Below are positions 1-6,119 of a stretch of 6,193 nucleotides of DNA, in pieces. Under the pieces are notes generated by a model. The model did not search any database. It was not told where the DNA came from and saw only the letters and a list, made by a program, of their open reading frames with translations. Position numbers and translations under genes: made by a program. Origin of the DNA: Bacteroidales bacterium (lineage in GTDB: Bacteria; Bacteroidota; Bacteroidia; Bacteroidales; JAOZQN01); NCBI GenBank assembly GCA_029938985.1, contig JAOZTW010000326.1, positions 1-6,193 of the forward strand, in the 5' to 3' direction. Position 1 is the stretch's first letter; the number at the start of each line of letters is the position of its first letter.

Positions 1-1
1 G

Positions 2-76
2 ACTAACGAAAGTGAATCTACCGATGACATATCGAAAAAATGGTCTAAGATAACATCAAAAATCGTTGAAGAGTGA
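2..76 (+). CDS. possible 3' end of a plus-strand gene (5' end outside window)
   Basis: An open frame runs from the left edge to a TGA at 74-76 and encodes 24 residues, TNESESTDDISKKWSKITSK followed by IVEE. The composition (charged, Ser/Thr-rich, ending in a lysine/glutamate amphipathic stretch) fits the hydrophilic C-terminal tail of a soluble protein, and the frame has no start codon in the window. The other two plus frames are closed by stops at 4-6 and 51-53. No family can be named from so short a tail. It is transcribed away from the left edge and converges on the minus-strand operon about 1.2 kb away. A chance open frame at the window edge cannot be excluded. Confidence 0.45.
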   Translation, partial: TNESESTDDISKKWSKITSKIVEE

Positions 77-191
77 AAGTTCAATGAGAAATTGTGTGGG
101 AAACGCAAGTAAAGATAATTGCCTGATTATTAGTCTTTATGATGTTCGGTATTTAGGAGATGTGAGCTTTATTCAATAATGGTCAAATTTA

Positions 192-278
192 GATAGTCCC
201 TACAAAATAGTGTTGTTATGCAAAATTTTACTATATTTGCCAAAATTTTGATAGTCCATACAAAACAGTGTTGGTATG
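192..278 (+). repeat. two direct copies of a 29-base repeat
   Basis: Copy 1 (192-220) and copy 2 (250-278) both begin GATAGTCC and continue with a TACAAAA core followed by AGTGTTG and end in TATG; they agree at 26 of 29 positions. The unit spacing is 58 bases, and a shared A/T-rich lead (CAAATTTA and CAAAATTTT) precedes both. A third, inverted copy lies at 468-497, so these look like transposable-element ends, copy 1 being a solo or partial end left outside the main element. Confidence 0.7.
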
Positions 279-497
279 ATTAACAGGTATTTACAAAAAT
301 ATAATTTTATTTCTTTATATGATAAAAGATAGGGGACACTATGGTTACAAAAAAACTATAATAAAATGATTTTCAAGTAAATATTTTTTAAAATAAGTGT
401 CTTTTTATATATTTAAATAAGTAATTATTTTTTGTTTAATATTGGCAATATAACCGTATTTTTATTAACCAACACTGTTATTTAGGGACTACCAAAA
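250..497. mobile_element. putative MITE-like or decayed IS element with about 24-30 bp inverted ends
   Basis: The left end (from about 250) reads inward TAGTCCATACAAAACAGTGT then TGGT. The right end (468-497), read inward on the minus strand, gives TAGTCCCTAAATAACAGTGT then TGGT. This is 21 of 24 matches, extending outward through a shared TTTTG. The interior of about 190 bases is A/T-rich and non-coding; its only start-like motif, ATG at 341, stops after six codons. Next to the ends lie CCAAAATTTTGA (240-251) and CCAAAATATAAA (492-503), a 9-of-12 direct match that could be a decayed target duplication, although the sequence is itself nearly palindromic. I cannot assign an IS family. Confidence 0.4.
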
Positions 498-880
498 TAT
501 AAACCACAAGAATATTTTATTGAAATAGAAGAAGGCAAAATCATAAAAGCGAAAAAATACAATTTTATATTTATAAAATAATTGGCAAGCATAAACTCGC
601 TGATATATACAAAAAAGAATACATTTCGATATGTAGGCACTGGTTCAGTTTAATTCTTATTGTATAATTTTGATATTTAATTAATTAAACAGGTCAAATT
701 AATATTATTTATTTTTTGTAGAACTAATTAAACTATTAGATAACAGAATAATAAGGTATTTTAGTTTGATTTTTTTATATTTCATATCTTTATAAAATAA
801 TTCGATAAAACTATTAACACTTTCATATTTATTTATCACAAATTAGACTGATAAGTGAATAAGTAAGAAAGAATTATTAA

Positions 881-1117
881 AACCGACATTTCCCACCCCC
901 CTTATTGCATTTTTAGCATTTATTAACTATCAGTATATTAATGTATTAATGTTTTACGAGAATTTTAGTAACAACAAATAAAAATACAACTGTTTAGTTT
1001 TTTAAGTAAAAACTATAAAATTTAACTATTTAGCTCTTGATGTGAAAAATATAAACATCAGATTATGTGCATATTAATAAATGCAAGAAAAAAAATTAGG
1101 GGTGGGAAATGTAGGGT
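881..1117. mobile_element. putative MITE-like element, 237 bp, with 19-bp inverted ends
   Basis: The left end 881-899 reads AACCGACATTTCCCACCCC. The right end 1099-1117, read on the minus strand, is ACCCTACATTTCCCACCCC: 17 of 19 matches, including 14 in a row. A second inverted block, GCATTTATTAA at 916-926 and its complement at 1074-1084, sits at almost the same distance from each end (30 and 28 bases), so the inverted structure extends over about 45 bases per side. The interior is A/T-rich and non-coding. The C-run and ACATTTCCC motif stand out sharply from the surrounding A/T sequence. Ends starting AC resemble, from memory, those of IS982-family elements, but this is a weak suggestion. 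No clear target duplication is visible. Confidence 0.45.
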
Positions 1118-1120
1118 AAC

Positions 1121-1148
1121 TAATCTTTCCCCTAAAAGATTATTTTTT
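1121..1148 (+). terminator. hairpin plus T6, terminator-like on plus strand
   Basis: TAATCTTT (1121-1128) pairs with AAAGATTA (1135-1142) across a CCCCTA loop and is followed at once by six T residues (1143-1148). A further GGTAAC (1115-1120) and GTTACC (1149-1154) pair flanks the whole structure. The stem is A/T-rich and therefore weak. No plus-strand gene ends just upstream, so if it works it would end a transcript from the repeat-rich region or read-through from the left-edge gene. Confidence 0.35.
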
Positions 1149-1257
1149 GTTACCTTTTAAATTAAAAACTTTTTTGTAAAAACTAATTTTATCTGTATCT
1201 ATAAGTTGTATTTAAACATGCCAAACATTTCTACTCTGTCTGCAATAGTTTGCTTTT

Positions 1258-1299
1258 AAAATGACACTTCAAGATGCCTATCGGCATGCTTGAAGGTCA
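1258..1299 (-). terminator. rho-independent terminator of the three-gene minus-strand operon
   Basis: A strong hairpin begins 14 bases past the stop codon of the 909-residue gene. On the plus strand TGAC, CTTCAAG and ATGCC (1262-1278) pair with GGCAT, CTTGAAG and GTCA (1283-1299), giving 16 base pairs with two single-base bulges (1266 and 1288) and a four-base TATC loop. Read on the minus strand it is followed by four T residues (complement of 1258-1261) and then an A/T-rich run. Position and strength fit the end of the operon transcript. Confidence 0.82.
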
Positions 1300-1313
1300 A
1301 AAGAACATTATAA

Positions 1314-4043
1314 TTATTGTTTAATAAGTTTTATTGTTTTAACAGTTTCGCTGTTTTGGAATTTTATAAAATAAATTCCGTTAGCATTGTTAGTTAAATC
1401 AATTGTTAATTCTTCATTATTAATTATTAATTGCTCAATAGTTCTTCCCGATATATCAGTAATAGTAATATCATAATTATCTTGTATTTCTACATTAAAT
1501 ACTCCACTTGATGGATTTGGATAAATATTTACTCCAAACCCTGCAAGTTCTGAAATTGCTACAAAAGCATTTACTTGAACATCAAAAGTACATGTTACAA
1601 AGTTTCCGGCATCGTCCATAACCGTCCATTCAACCGTTGTAGTTCCAACTGGGAATTCTGCTGCGTCTAATGTTTCTGTTGTGTTAAAATCGTTTTCAAC
1701 TCCAATTGAACCACAGTTATCATCAGCTGATGTTGGGTTTAAAGCATCACCTGATACAGTATAAGCAGTTTCTCCTTGTGATAAATCAAATTCTTGATTT
1801 TCTGGACAAGCTATAGTCGGGTCTGTTACATCTTCAACTATTACTGTTTGTTCAAGATCAATAGAGTTTCCGTTTCCATCATCAAAATTCCAAGTGATTG
1901 TATAGGTTCCTTGTTCATCATAAGTTAAAGCATCAGAAGTTGTTGCTGTTATATCGCTTGCACAGTTGTCTGTTGTGGTTGGTGCTGTTGCTGTTGCAGA
2001 ACATTCGCCTGTTACATTATCAATAGTTGGAGTCTCTGGTGGTGTAATATCATTAACTGTTACGGTTTGCGTATAAGTTATAATATTTCCATTATTATCA
2101 TCAAAAGTCCAAGTTATTGAATATGTTCCTTGAACATCATAAAATAAAGCATCGGTAGTTTCTCCTGTTATTTCGTCTGAGCAATTATCATTTGTTGTTG
2201 GTACTGTTACTGTTGCAGAACATTCGCCTGTTACATTATCAATAGTTGGAGTTTCTGGGTTCGTAACATCATTAATAACAACATTTTGTGTTACATCAAT
2301 GCTGTTTCCGTTTCCGTCATCAAAATTCCAAGTAATTGTGTATGTTCCTTGTGTTGTGTACACTAAATTATCAGAAGTTGTTCCTGTAATTGGGTCTGCA
2401 CAGTTGTCTGTTGTGGTTGGTGCTGTTGCTGTTGCAGAACATTCACCTGTTACATCTGCCAAAGTTGGTGTTACTGGATTTGTTACATCTGAAACTAATG
2501 TAATATTATCTGATACTATATTTGAACCTACATCTCCTAAGTCTGTTTTATAGCAACGAACTCTTACATAATAAGTATCTTCTTGTGTTAAACCTGTTAT
2601 TTCTTCATTGAGAGCTGTTCCCATATCTTTTGAATTGTATGTTGCTACATAAGTAGAGAAATCACTATCTGTTGCAACTTCAAGATAGTAACCATCAAAT
2701 TCTCCAACTACAGATTCTTCCCAACTAATATTTAGTTTTGAACCACAATTTGTTAAATTTAGATTTTGAGGATAAACCATTGCGTAACTTTCTGTCCAAT
2801 TTGTATTATCCATATTATATAAAATTTGATGATTACTTCCTTTTAAATCTGAAGTAGTTGTTCCAGCCCCTTCGTTGCAAGTATAATATGAAACAAGGTT
2901 TATTTCAGATAACGGGTCTGCAAGTTCATTATACAAATTATTTTGAATATCGCTTAAAGAACGTTCATTATCCCAAATTCTTACTTCATCTATTTCTCCA
3001 TTCCAGTTCGTATAGGCCCCCATTGTGCCACCAAGTCTTCCCATTATAAACCAGCCAGCTCCGTTTATGGTATTATAGTTTAAACTTCCAGAATTATCAA
3101 GAACTCCGTTGATGTAAATTTTTGTATTAGATGCACCATTTTTGAATACTACAGCAATATGAGACCATCTATCAACAGGAACAGTTCCATTTGAAATCAT
3201 TGTGTTAGTTCCATTTGCAGAAAGAAATATTTGTCCAGATGCAGTTCTTGCAATAAAATAGTTTGAGTTTACAACACTTCCTCCTGAATATTTAGAAATT
3301 ATGACCTGAGTCTCCGAATTTGAAGCAGGTTTTATCCAAGCTTCAACTGTTAAGTCCTGGGTTGTTGTAGGAGCAGTCATTCCTTCGCTGTTATCTACAT
3401 AGGTATATTCATCTATACCATTAAAATAAAGAGCATTACCAGGAGGGTCTATACTTAATGACTCATCATAAGCAACAGAGATTGCGTCTGCAGTATTTGG
3501 ATAGACTCCATTTGTATAATCAAAAGTAATTGAACTATAAACACCAATATACTTAACTGCAAATGAAGTATTTACTCCCGATGTCATAACATTGGTTGTT
3601 CCAACAAAAGAGCCACCATCGTTATCAAGAACAACTATAGACCCACCATCTGGAAAATTATATACGCTTTCGGCAAAAGCGACCAATACAATAGGATTAG
3701 TAACTGGGCTGTCAAAAGTAAAAGTTGCAGTAATAGTTTCAGGTGCAGTAAGAGTGCCTATCAAAGCACCTTCATAATTAAGAACACCGACATCGGAAAT
3801 TCCTGTTACTCCATTTGTTCCTGCAATTGAACTCCACCCTCCTGGAACATTAAAGAAATTACCATAAGCCGCAGAATTTGACCCTGTAAATGTTAAGGTT
3901 GTCGCTATTCCGTTCATACTACCTACTACTTCGTTGTCGTTTCCGGCATCTCCATTGTTCCAATCTACACTGTGTAGATTTTGCGACATTGTTAAGCTAC
4001 TAAATATAGCTACTAAAATAAAAATTAATATACCTTTTTTCAT
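1314..4043 (-). CDS. large modular secreted adhesin-like protein (LamG, FN3-like, HYR-like repeats, T9SS type A sorting domain)
   Basis: The 909-residue protein is exported and probably surface-attached or released through the type IX system. Domains: signal peptide 1-20 (MKK then a hydrophobic core, cleavage near MSQ); a beta-rich, Gly/Asn-rich domain of unknown family at about 22-195; a LamG/concanavalin-like jelly roll at about 202-400 (ALYFNG, VEAWIKP, WSHIAVVF, KIYINGVL, GEIDEVRIW); an FN3-like domain at about 425-517; three 73-residue repeats at 519-591, 592-664 and 665-737, each with two cysteines 13 residues apart; an HYR-like domain at 738-826 (C746, C777, C818); and a C-terminal type-A sorting domain at about 836-909 with YPNP (841-844), an NGIYFIKF strand and a basic end. 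No catalytic motif is visible, so binding to glycans, proteins or cells is inferred from the domains. It is the last gene of the operon, 27 bases after the previous stop. The ATG at 4041-4043 is chosen because the signal peptide begins exactly there. Confidence 0.9.
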   Translation of the reverse strand: MKKGILIFILVAIFSSLTMSQNLHSVDWNNGDAGNDNEVVGSMNGIATTLTFTGSNSAAYGNFFNVPGGWSSIAGTNGVTGISDVGVLNYEGALIGTLTAPETITATFTFDSPVTNPIVLVAFAESVYNFPDGGSIVVLDNDGGSFVGTTNVMTSGVNTSFAVKYIGVYSSITFDYTNGVYPNTADAISVAYDESLSIDPPGNALYFNGIDEYTYVDNSEGMTAPTTTQDLTVEAWIKPASNSETQVIISKYSGGSVVNSNYFIARTASGQIFLSANGTNTMISNGTVPVDRWSHIAVVFKNGASNTKIYINGVLDNSGSLNYNTINGAGWFIMGRLGGTMGAYTNWNGEIDEVRIWDNERSLSDIQNNLYNELADPLSEINLVSYYTCNEGAGTTTSDLKGSNHQILYNMDNTNWTESYAMVYPQNLNLTNCGSKLNISWEESVVGEFDGYYLEVATDSDFSTYVATYNSKDMGTALNEEITGLTQEDTYYVRVRCYKTDLGDVGSNIVSDNITLVSDVTNPVTPTLADVTGECSATATAPTTTDNCADPITGTTSDNLVYTTQGTYTITWNFDDGNGNSIDVTQNVVINDVTNPETPTIDNVTGECSATVTVPTTNDNCSDEITGETTDALFYDVQGTYSITWTFDDNNGNIITYTQTVTVNDITPPETPTIDNVTGECSATATAPTTTDNCASDITATTSDALTYDEQGTYTITWNFDDGNGNSIDLEQTVIVEDVTDPTIACPENQEFDLSQGETAYTVSGDALNPTSADDNCGSIGVENDFNTTETLDAAEFPVGTTTVEWTVMDDAGNFVTCTFDVQVNAFVAISELAGFGVNIYPNPSSGVFNVEIQDNYDITITDISGRTIEQLIINNEELTIDLTNNANGIYFIKFQNSETVKTIKLIKQ
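1833..2489 (-). repeat. three tandem 219-bp units encoding 73-residue cysteine-paired repeats
   Basis: The units occupy 2271-2489, 2052-2270 and 1833-2051 in coding order, with identical length and phase. Each encodes a D-[VI]-T-x-P start, a TGECSAT block, a DNC block, QGTY-x-ITW and a D-D-x-NGN block. They resemble the HYR-like beta-sandwich repeats that are common in T9SS cargo of Bacteroidota. DNA similarity is patchy: unit 3 shares a 48-base identical run with unit 1 (1959-2006 and 2397-2444) and an overlapping 43-base identical run with unit 2 (1991-2033 and 2210-2252), while other parts differ at many third codon positions. Confidence 0.88.
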
Positions 4044-4070
4044 GATTTTTATATTTATAAAGATTAATAA

Positions 4071-5303
4071 TTAAAAAGAACGAACTGCTCTAACATACCA
4101 ATGATCTTGAATTTTCCCATTTACGTAAGGAGTACCATCAGGAAAGTTAAAGATGTATGCACTTGAGTTATCCCATGCTGTTGAACTCCAACGAGCATTA
4201 TCAGAAATTCCTATTGCAGCCTGGTAAGGTTCCATCAATCCGAGTTCTCTTATAGTTGGTAAACGCCAATCAGTAAATTTTTGTCCGTTAGCATCATGTA
4301 GTGCAGGGTTGTTGCATAAATTATCTGCCGAATACCAATCATTGCCAGTGCTTTGATCTTGCGATGCTACAACCAAACCGTGTTTTCCATCAGCTGTTAC
4401 ATAAAACACATATCCGCCTAAATCAGCATTTAAGCCAATTGTATAAGTAGCAGAACCACCATTAGTTGCATTAATTACATAAGGGTTTCCACTTGTTCCT
4501 GTTCCTGTTACAGTTACATTTGTTCCTGCTGTTACTGATGTTTCTGAACCGTCAATTGTTGGTTTGTTAGTAAGGTCTGCATAATCTTTATCCCAAGCAG
4601 TAAATAAAGGATCTGTTTCACTTGTAAGATAATTAGATAAATTAGGAGTGTTAATAATATCAGCATAATCTTTATCCCAAGTTGTAAATAAAGGGTCTGT
4701 TTCACTTGTTAAATAATTTGATAAATCAGGAGGATTTATTAAATCAGCATAATCTTTATCCCAGGCAATAAATAAAGGATCTGTTTCGCTTGTTAAATAA
4801 TTTGACAAATCTGGTGGGTTGATTAAATCAGCATAATCTTTATCCCAAGAGGTAAACAAAGGGTCTGTTTCGCTTGTTAAGTAAACAGATAAATTTGGAA
4901 TATTTGTAATTTGAGAGTAATCTACATTTTCAACTTCTTTTGCCTGTATAGCATAAGGAACAGAAAGCAACTGACTTGCTCCCATTACAGTTCCGTTTAC
5001 AGTAATTTCAATAAAATATTCATCAGCCGTCCAATCTACTCCATTCATATTTTCTATCGAACCAATATTTAGATTTATCAAACCTTGAGCTGTTGTAATA
5101 ATATCAGCATGGGTTTCATAAAAAACACTTGTAGTTAAATCGCTTTGTAAAATCGAAATATCTATTGTTACTGTTTCATTTGCCTTAATAATTCCACCTC
5201 CATCTCTCAATACTGCTTGATATTTAAACATCTCTGGCGTTTGAGCCAAAATTCCTGTTATTGTGATTAAAATCACAACAAATACTACACTTATTTTTTT
5301 CAT
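4071..5303 (-). CDS. exported tail-fibre-like protein with 28-residue repeats and C-terminal DUF1566 (Lcl_C) domain
   Basis: 410 residues. A signal peptide covers 1-20 (MKK, hydrophobic core, ILAQ). Residues about 22-125 match a domain frequent in Bacteroidota exported proteins: FKYQAVLRD, a VFYETH strand, GLINLNIG, VDW, YFIEI and LLSVPYAIQAK. Residues 128-141 (DYSQITNIPNLSVY) form half a repeat, followed by four 28-residue repeats (142-253) with core LTSETDPLF, WDKDYADL and NPPDLSNY. A Gly/Thr/Asn-rich linker (254-285) leads to a DUF1566/Lcl_C domain (about 287-410) with GGYVFYV, DWRLPT (345-350), REL, RWSST (371-375) and a VRAVR end. Such domains are linked to adhesion and phage-fibre or lectin-like folds; function here is inferred. 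There is no lipobox cysteine and no T9SS tail, unlike both neighbours. It starts 4 bases after the stop of the 159-residue gene, suggesting translational coupling. Confidence 0.88.
   Translation of the reverse strand: MKKISVVFVVILITITGILAQTPEMFKYQAVLRDGGGIIKANETVTIDISILQSDLTTSVFYETHADIITTAQGLINLNIGSIENMNGVDWTADEYFIEITVNGTVMGASQLLSVPYAIQAKEVENVDYSQITNIPNLSVYLTSETDPLFTSWDKDYADLINPPDLSNYLTSETDPLFIAWDKDYADLINPPDLSNYLTSETDPLFTTWDKDYADIINTPNLSNYLTSETDPLFTAWDKDYADLTNKPTIDGSETSVTAGTNVTVTGTGTSGNPYVINATNGGSATYTIGLNADLGGYVFYVTADGKHGLVVASQDQSTGNDWYSADNLCNNPALHDANGQKFTDWRLPTIRELGLMEPYQAAIGISDNARWSSTAWDNSSAYIFNFPDGTPYVNGKIQDHWYVRAVRSF
4545..4880 (-). repeat. four tandem 84-bp units encoding the LTSETDP 28-residue repeat
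   Basis: The units are 4797-4880, 4713-4796, 4629-4712 and 4545-4628 in coding order. The protein is nearly invariant in LTSETDPLF and WDKDYAD, with variation at the residues before W and in the Asn/Pro-rich end. The first two units encode almost the same peptide but differ at about ten bases, mostly third positions, so the array is kept by selection on the protein rather than being a very recent duplication. The last unit degrades at its end (NKPTIDGS) where it joins the linker. The repeated short register suggests a trimeric beta-helical fibre shaft, which is inference. Confidence 0.88.
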
Positions 5304-5307
5304 AATT

Positions 5308-5787
5308 TTAATTTTTAATGATTTTAAATGATTTAATTAATTGGTTTTCTTGTTTTAGGGTTAAGAAATAAACACCATTTGAGTAATTTGAAAAATCCAA
5401 TTGCTCTACATCGCTTGTTATTTCTGCTTGTTGTAATACTTTTCCGTTGATGTCTGTTACAGTTAAAACACTTGAAGGTCTTGCAGACTCTTCAAGGTTT
5501 ACTGTCAGTAAATCTTTTGTGGGATTAGGATATACACTTATGTTTATATCCGTTGCTAAGTTTTTTACTTCTGTAATAACATAAGAGTTTTGATGAAAAC
5601 CTTGTGTTATGATGTAGTCTTCTGCCAAATGTGTTGCCGTAACACACTCTCCTACCGACCAACAAATTTGGTAAGTTGAGTTATTAAAACTCTCACCCGC
5701 AGAACTCACAAGTTCGGGGTTTGTTGTTTGACTATATGCCAAACTCATTATTGCTATTCCAATAATAAGAGAAGTTAATCTTTTCAT
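5308..5787 (-). CDS. small exported protein with T9SS type A sorting domain
   Basis: 159 residues. A signal peptide covers 1-19 (MKR, hydrophobic core, AYSQ). The short mature region (about 24-68) carries a pattern common in small Bacteroidota T9SS proteins: a VSSAGESF strand, W43-S-V-G-E47, and ending ITQGFHQ (60-66). C42 and C48 bracket this core and could form a disulfide or ligand site; I do not recall these cysteines as typical. A linker leads to a type-A sorting domain (about 81-159) with VYPNP (85-89), a TDINGKV turn, NGVYFLTL and a basic KSFKIIKN end. It is probably delivered to the cell surface by the type IX system; its role is unknown. It is the first gene of the operon, with a candidate promoter 45 bases upstream, and its stop lies 4 bases before the next ATG. 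The start is set by the signal peptide. Confidence 0.88.
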   Translation of the reverse strand: MKRLTSLIIGIAIMSLAYSQTTNPELVSSAGESFNNSTYQICWSVGECVTATHLAEDYIITQGFHQNSYVITEVKNLATDINISVYPNPTKDLLTVNLEESARPSSVLTVTDINGKVLQQAEITSDVEQLDFSNYSNGVYFLTLKQENQLIKSFKIIKN

Positions 5788-5831
5788 AAATTGTAAAATT
5801 TAAAGTGAATAATATTCAATTATTTATTTTA

Positions 5832-5839
5832 CAAAAATA
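5832..5839 (-). promoter_or_regulatory. candidate Bacteroidota -7 box for the three-gene operon
   Basis: On the minus strand the bases read TATTTTTG, a full match to the TAnnTTTG -7 element of Bacteroidota housekeeping promoters. About 17 bases upstream is a T-rich run (TTTTT) where the TTTG-like -33 element would lie, but without the usual G. Transcription would begin near 5825 and leave a leader of about 38 bases before the ATG at 5785-5787. The leader is A/T-rich without a Shine-Dalgarno sequence, as is normal in this phylum. In such A/T-rich DNA a chance match is possible. Confidence 0.45.
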
Positions 5840-5968
5840 CGTAAATATGTTTTTTAAAAATTAAAAATGAGGTAAGCTAAAAGTCAGATTATTATTAAAA
5901 TAAGGGAGTTAAAAGTAGTCTGTTCCTGTATTTATGTTATTTACAATGCTTTAAAGAATGTTAAAATC

Positions 5969-6044
5969 GGTTTACAGTCAAATATTGTGATAAAATAAGA
6001 AAACTCGGTTTAAGTAAAGTCATTACAATATTTGACTGTAAACC
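5969..6044. repeat. perfect 20-bp inverted repeat with 36-base spacer
   Basis: The left arm at 5969-5988 is GGTTTACAGTCAAATATTGT and its exact reverse complement lies at 6025-6044. Pairing extends three more steps inward through one G-T wobble (5989-5991 with 6022-6024). The spacer contains a degenerate further copy of the arm start (CGGTTTAAGTAAAG, 6006-6019), and another CGGTTTA lies at 6127-6133. The spacer is long and no T-run follows, so this is not a standard terminator. A small palindromic mobile element, a regulator binding region or a structured RNA are the options; sequence alone does not decide. Confidence 0.8.
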
Positions 6045-6073
6045 ATCTGTTTTTAATAGGTATTACCTTTTGG

Positions 6074-6119
6074 AACGCTGATACTTTGTAACGCTGATAA
6101 AAACGGATTTTTAAAAATC
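6074..6119. repeat. paired AACGCTGATA direct repeats and a 14-bp palindrome
   Basis: AACGCTGATA occurs at 6074-6083 and again at 6090-6099, a 16-base period. It is followed by ACGG and the perfect palindrome GATTTTTAAAAATC at 6106-6119. On the minus strand this reads as ATCCGT followed by two ATCAGCGTT motifs. I recall similar ATCCGT/ATCAGCGTT strings between genes in many Bacteroidota, but this is memory, not a search. Function unknown. Confidence 0.6.

Larger units (their letters stand above)
77..1313. other. A/T-rich gene-poor intergenic region with inverted-repeat elements
   Basis: About 1.2 kb with no open frame longer than roughly 50 codons on either strand and visibly richer in A/T than the genes to its right. 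What it holds: three copies of a roughly 29-base repeat (192-220, 250-278, and inverted at 468-497), a second inverted-repeat-bounded segment (881-1117), a hairpin followed by T6 (1121-1148), and the terminator of the minus-strand operon (1258-1299). The stretches 500-880 and 1155-1250 show only A/T-rich sequence and short degenerate frames. No tRNA, rRNA or recognisable structured RNA was seen. Confidence 0.7.

Noticed and set aside
84..179. 31-codon plus-strand open frame starting ATG-AGA-AAT
   Set aside because: Very short, no ribosome-binding or promoter evidence and no recognised family; possible but not supportable.
192..278. CRISPR-like geometry: 29-base repeats separated by a 29-base spacer
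   Set aside because: Only two direct units with three mismatches, a third copy is inverted 190 bases away, the spacer is low-complexity A/T sequence, and no cas gene is visible. Transposon ends fit better.
341..361. ATG preceded by AGGGGAC, resembling a start site
   Set aside because: Reads only six codons before TAA; Bacteroidota do not rely on such a site. At most a relic inside the putative element.
2299..2553. 84-codon plus-strand open frame
   Set aside because: Lies wholly within the repeats and FN3 region of the 909-residue gene on the opposite strand; no recognisable domain, an antisense shadow.
2858..3049. 63-codon plus-strand open frame
   Set aside because: Antisense to the LamG domain coding region; composition not protein-like.
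3592..3777. 61-codon plus-strand open frame
   Set aside because: Antisense to the N-terminal domain of the 909-residue gene; no supporting start or motif.
5969..6044. rho-independent terminator for a gene to the right of the window
   Set aside because: The arms are perfect but the spacer is 36 bases and no T-run follows either arm, so it does not have terminator form.
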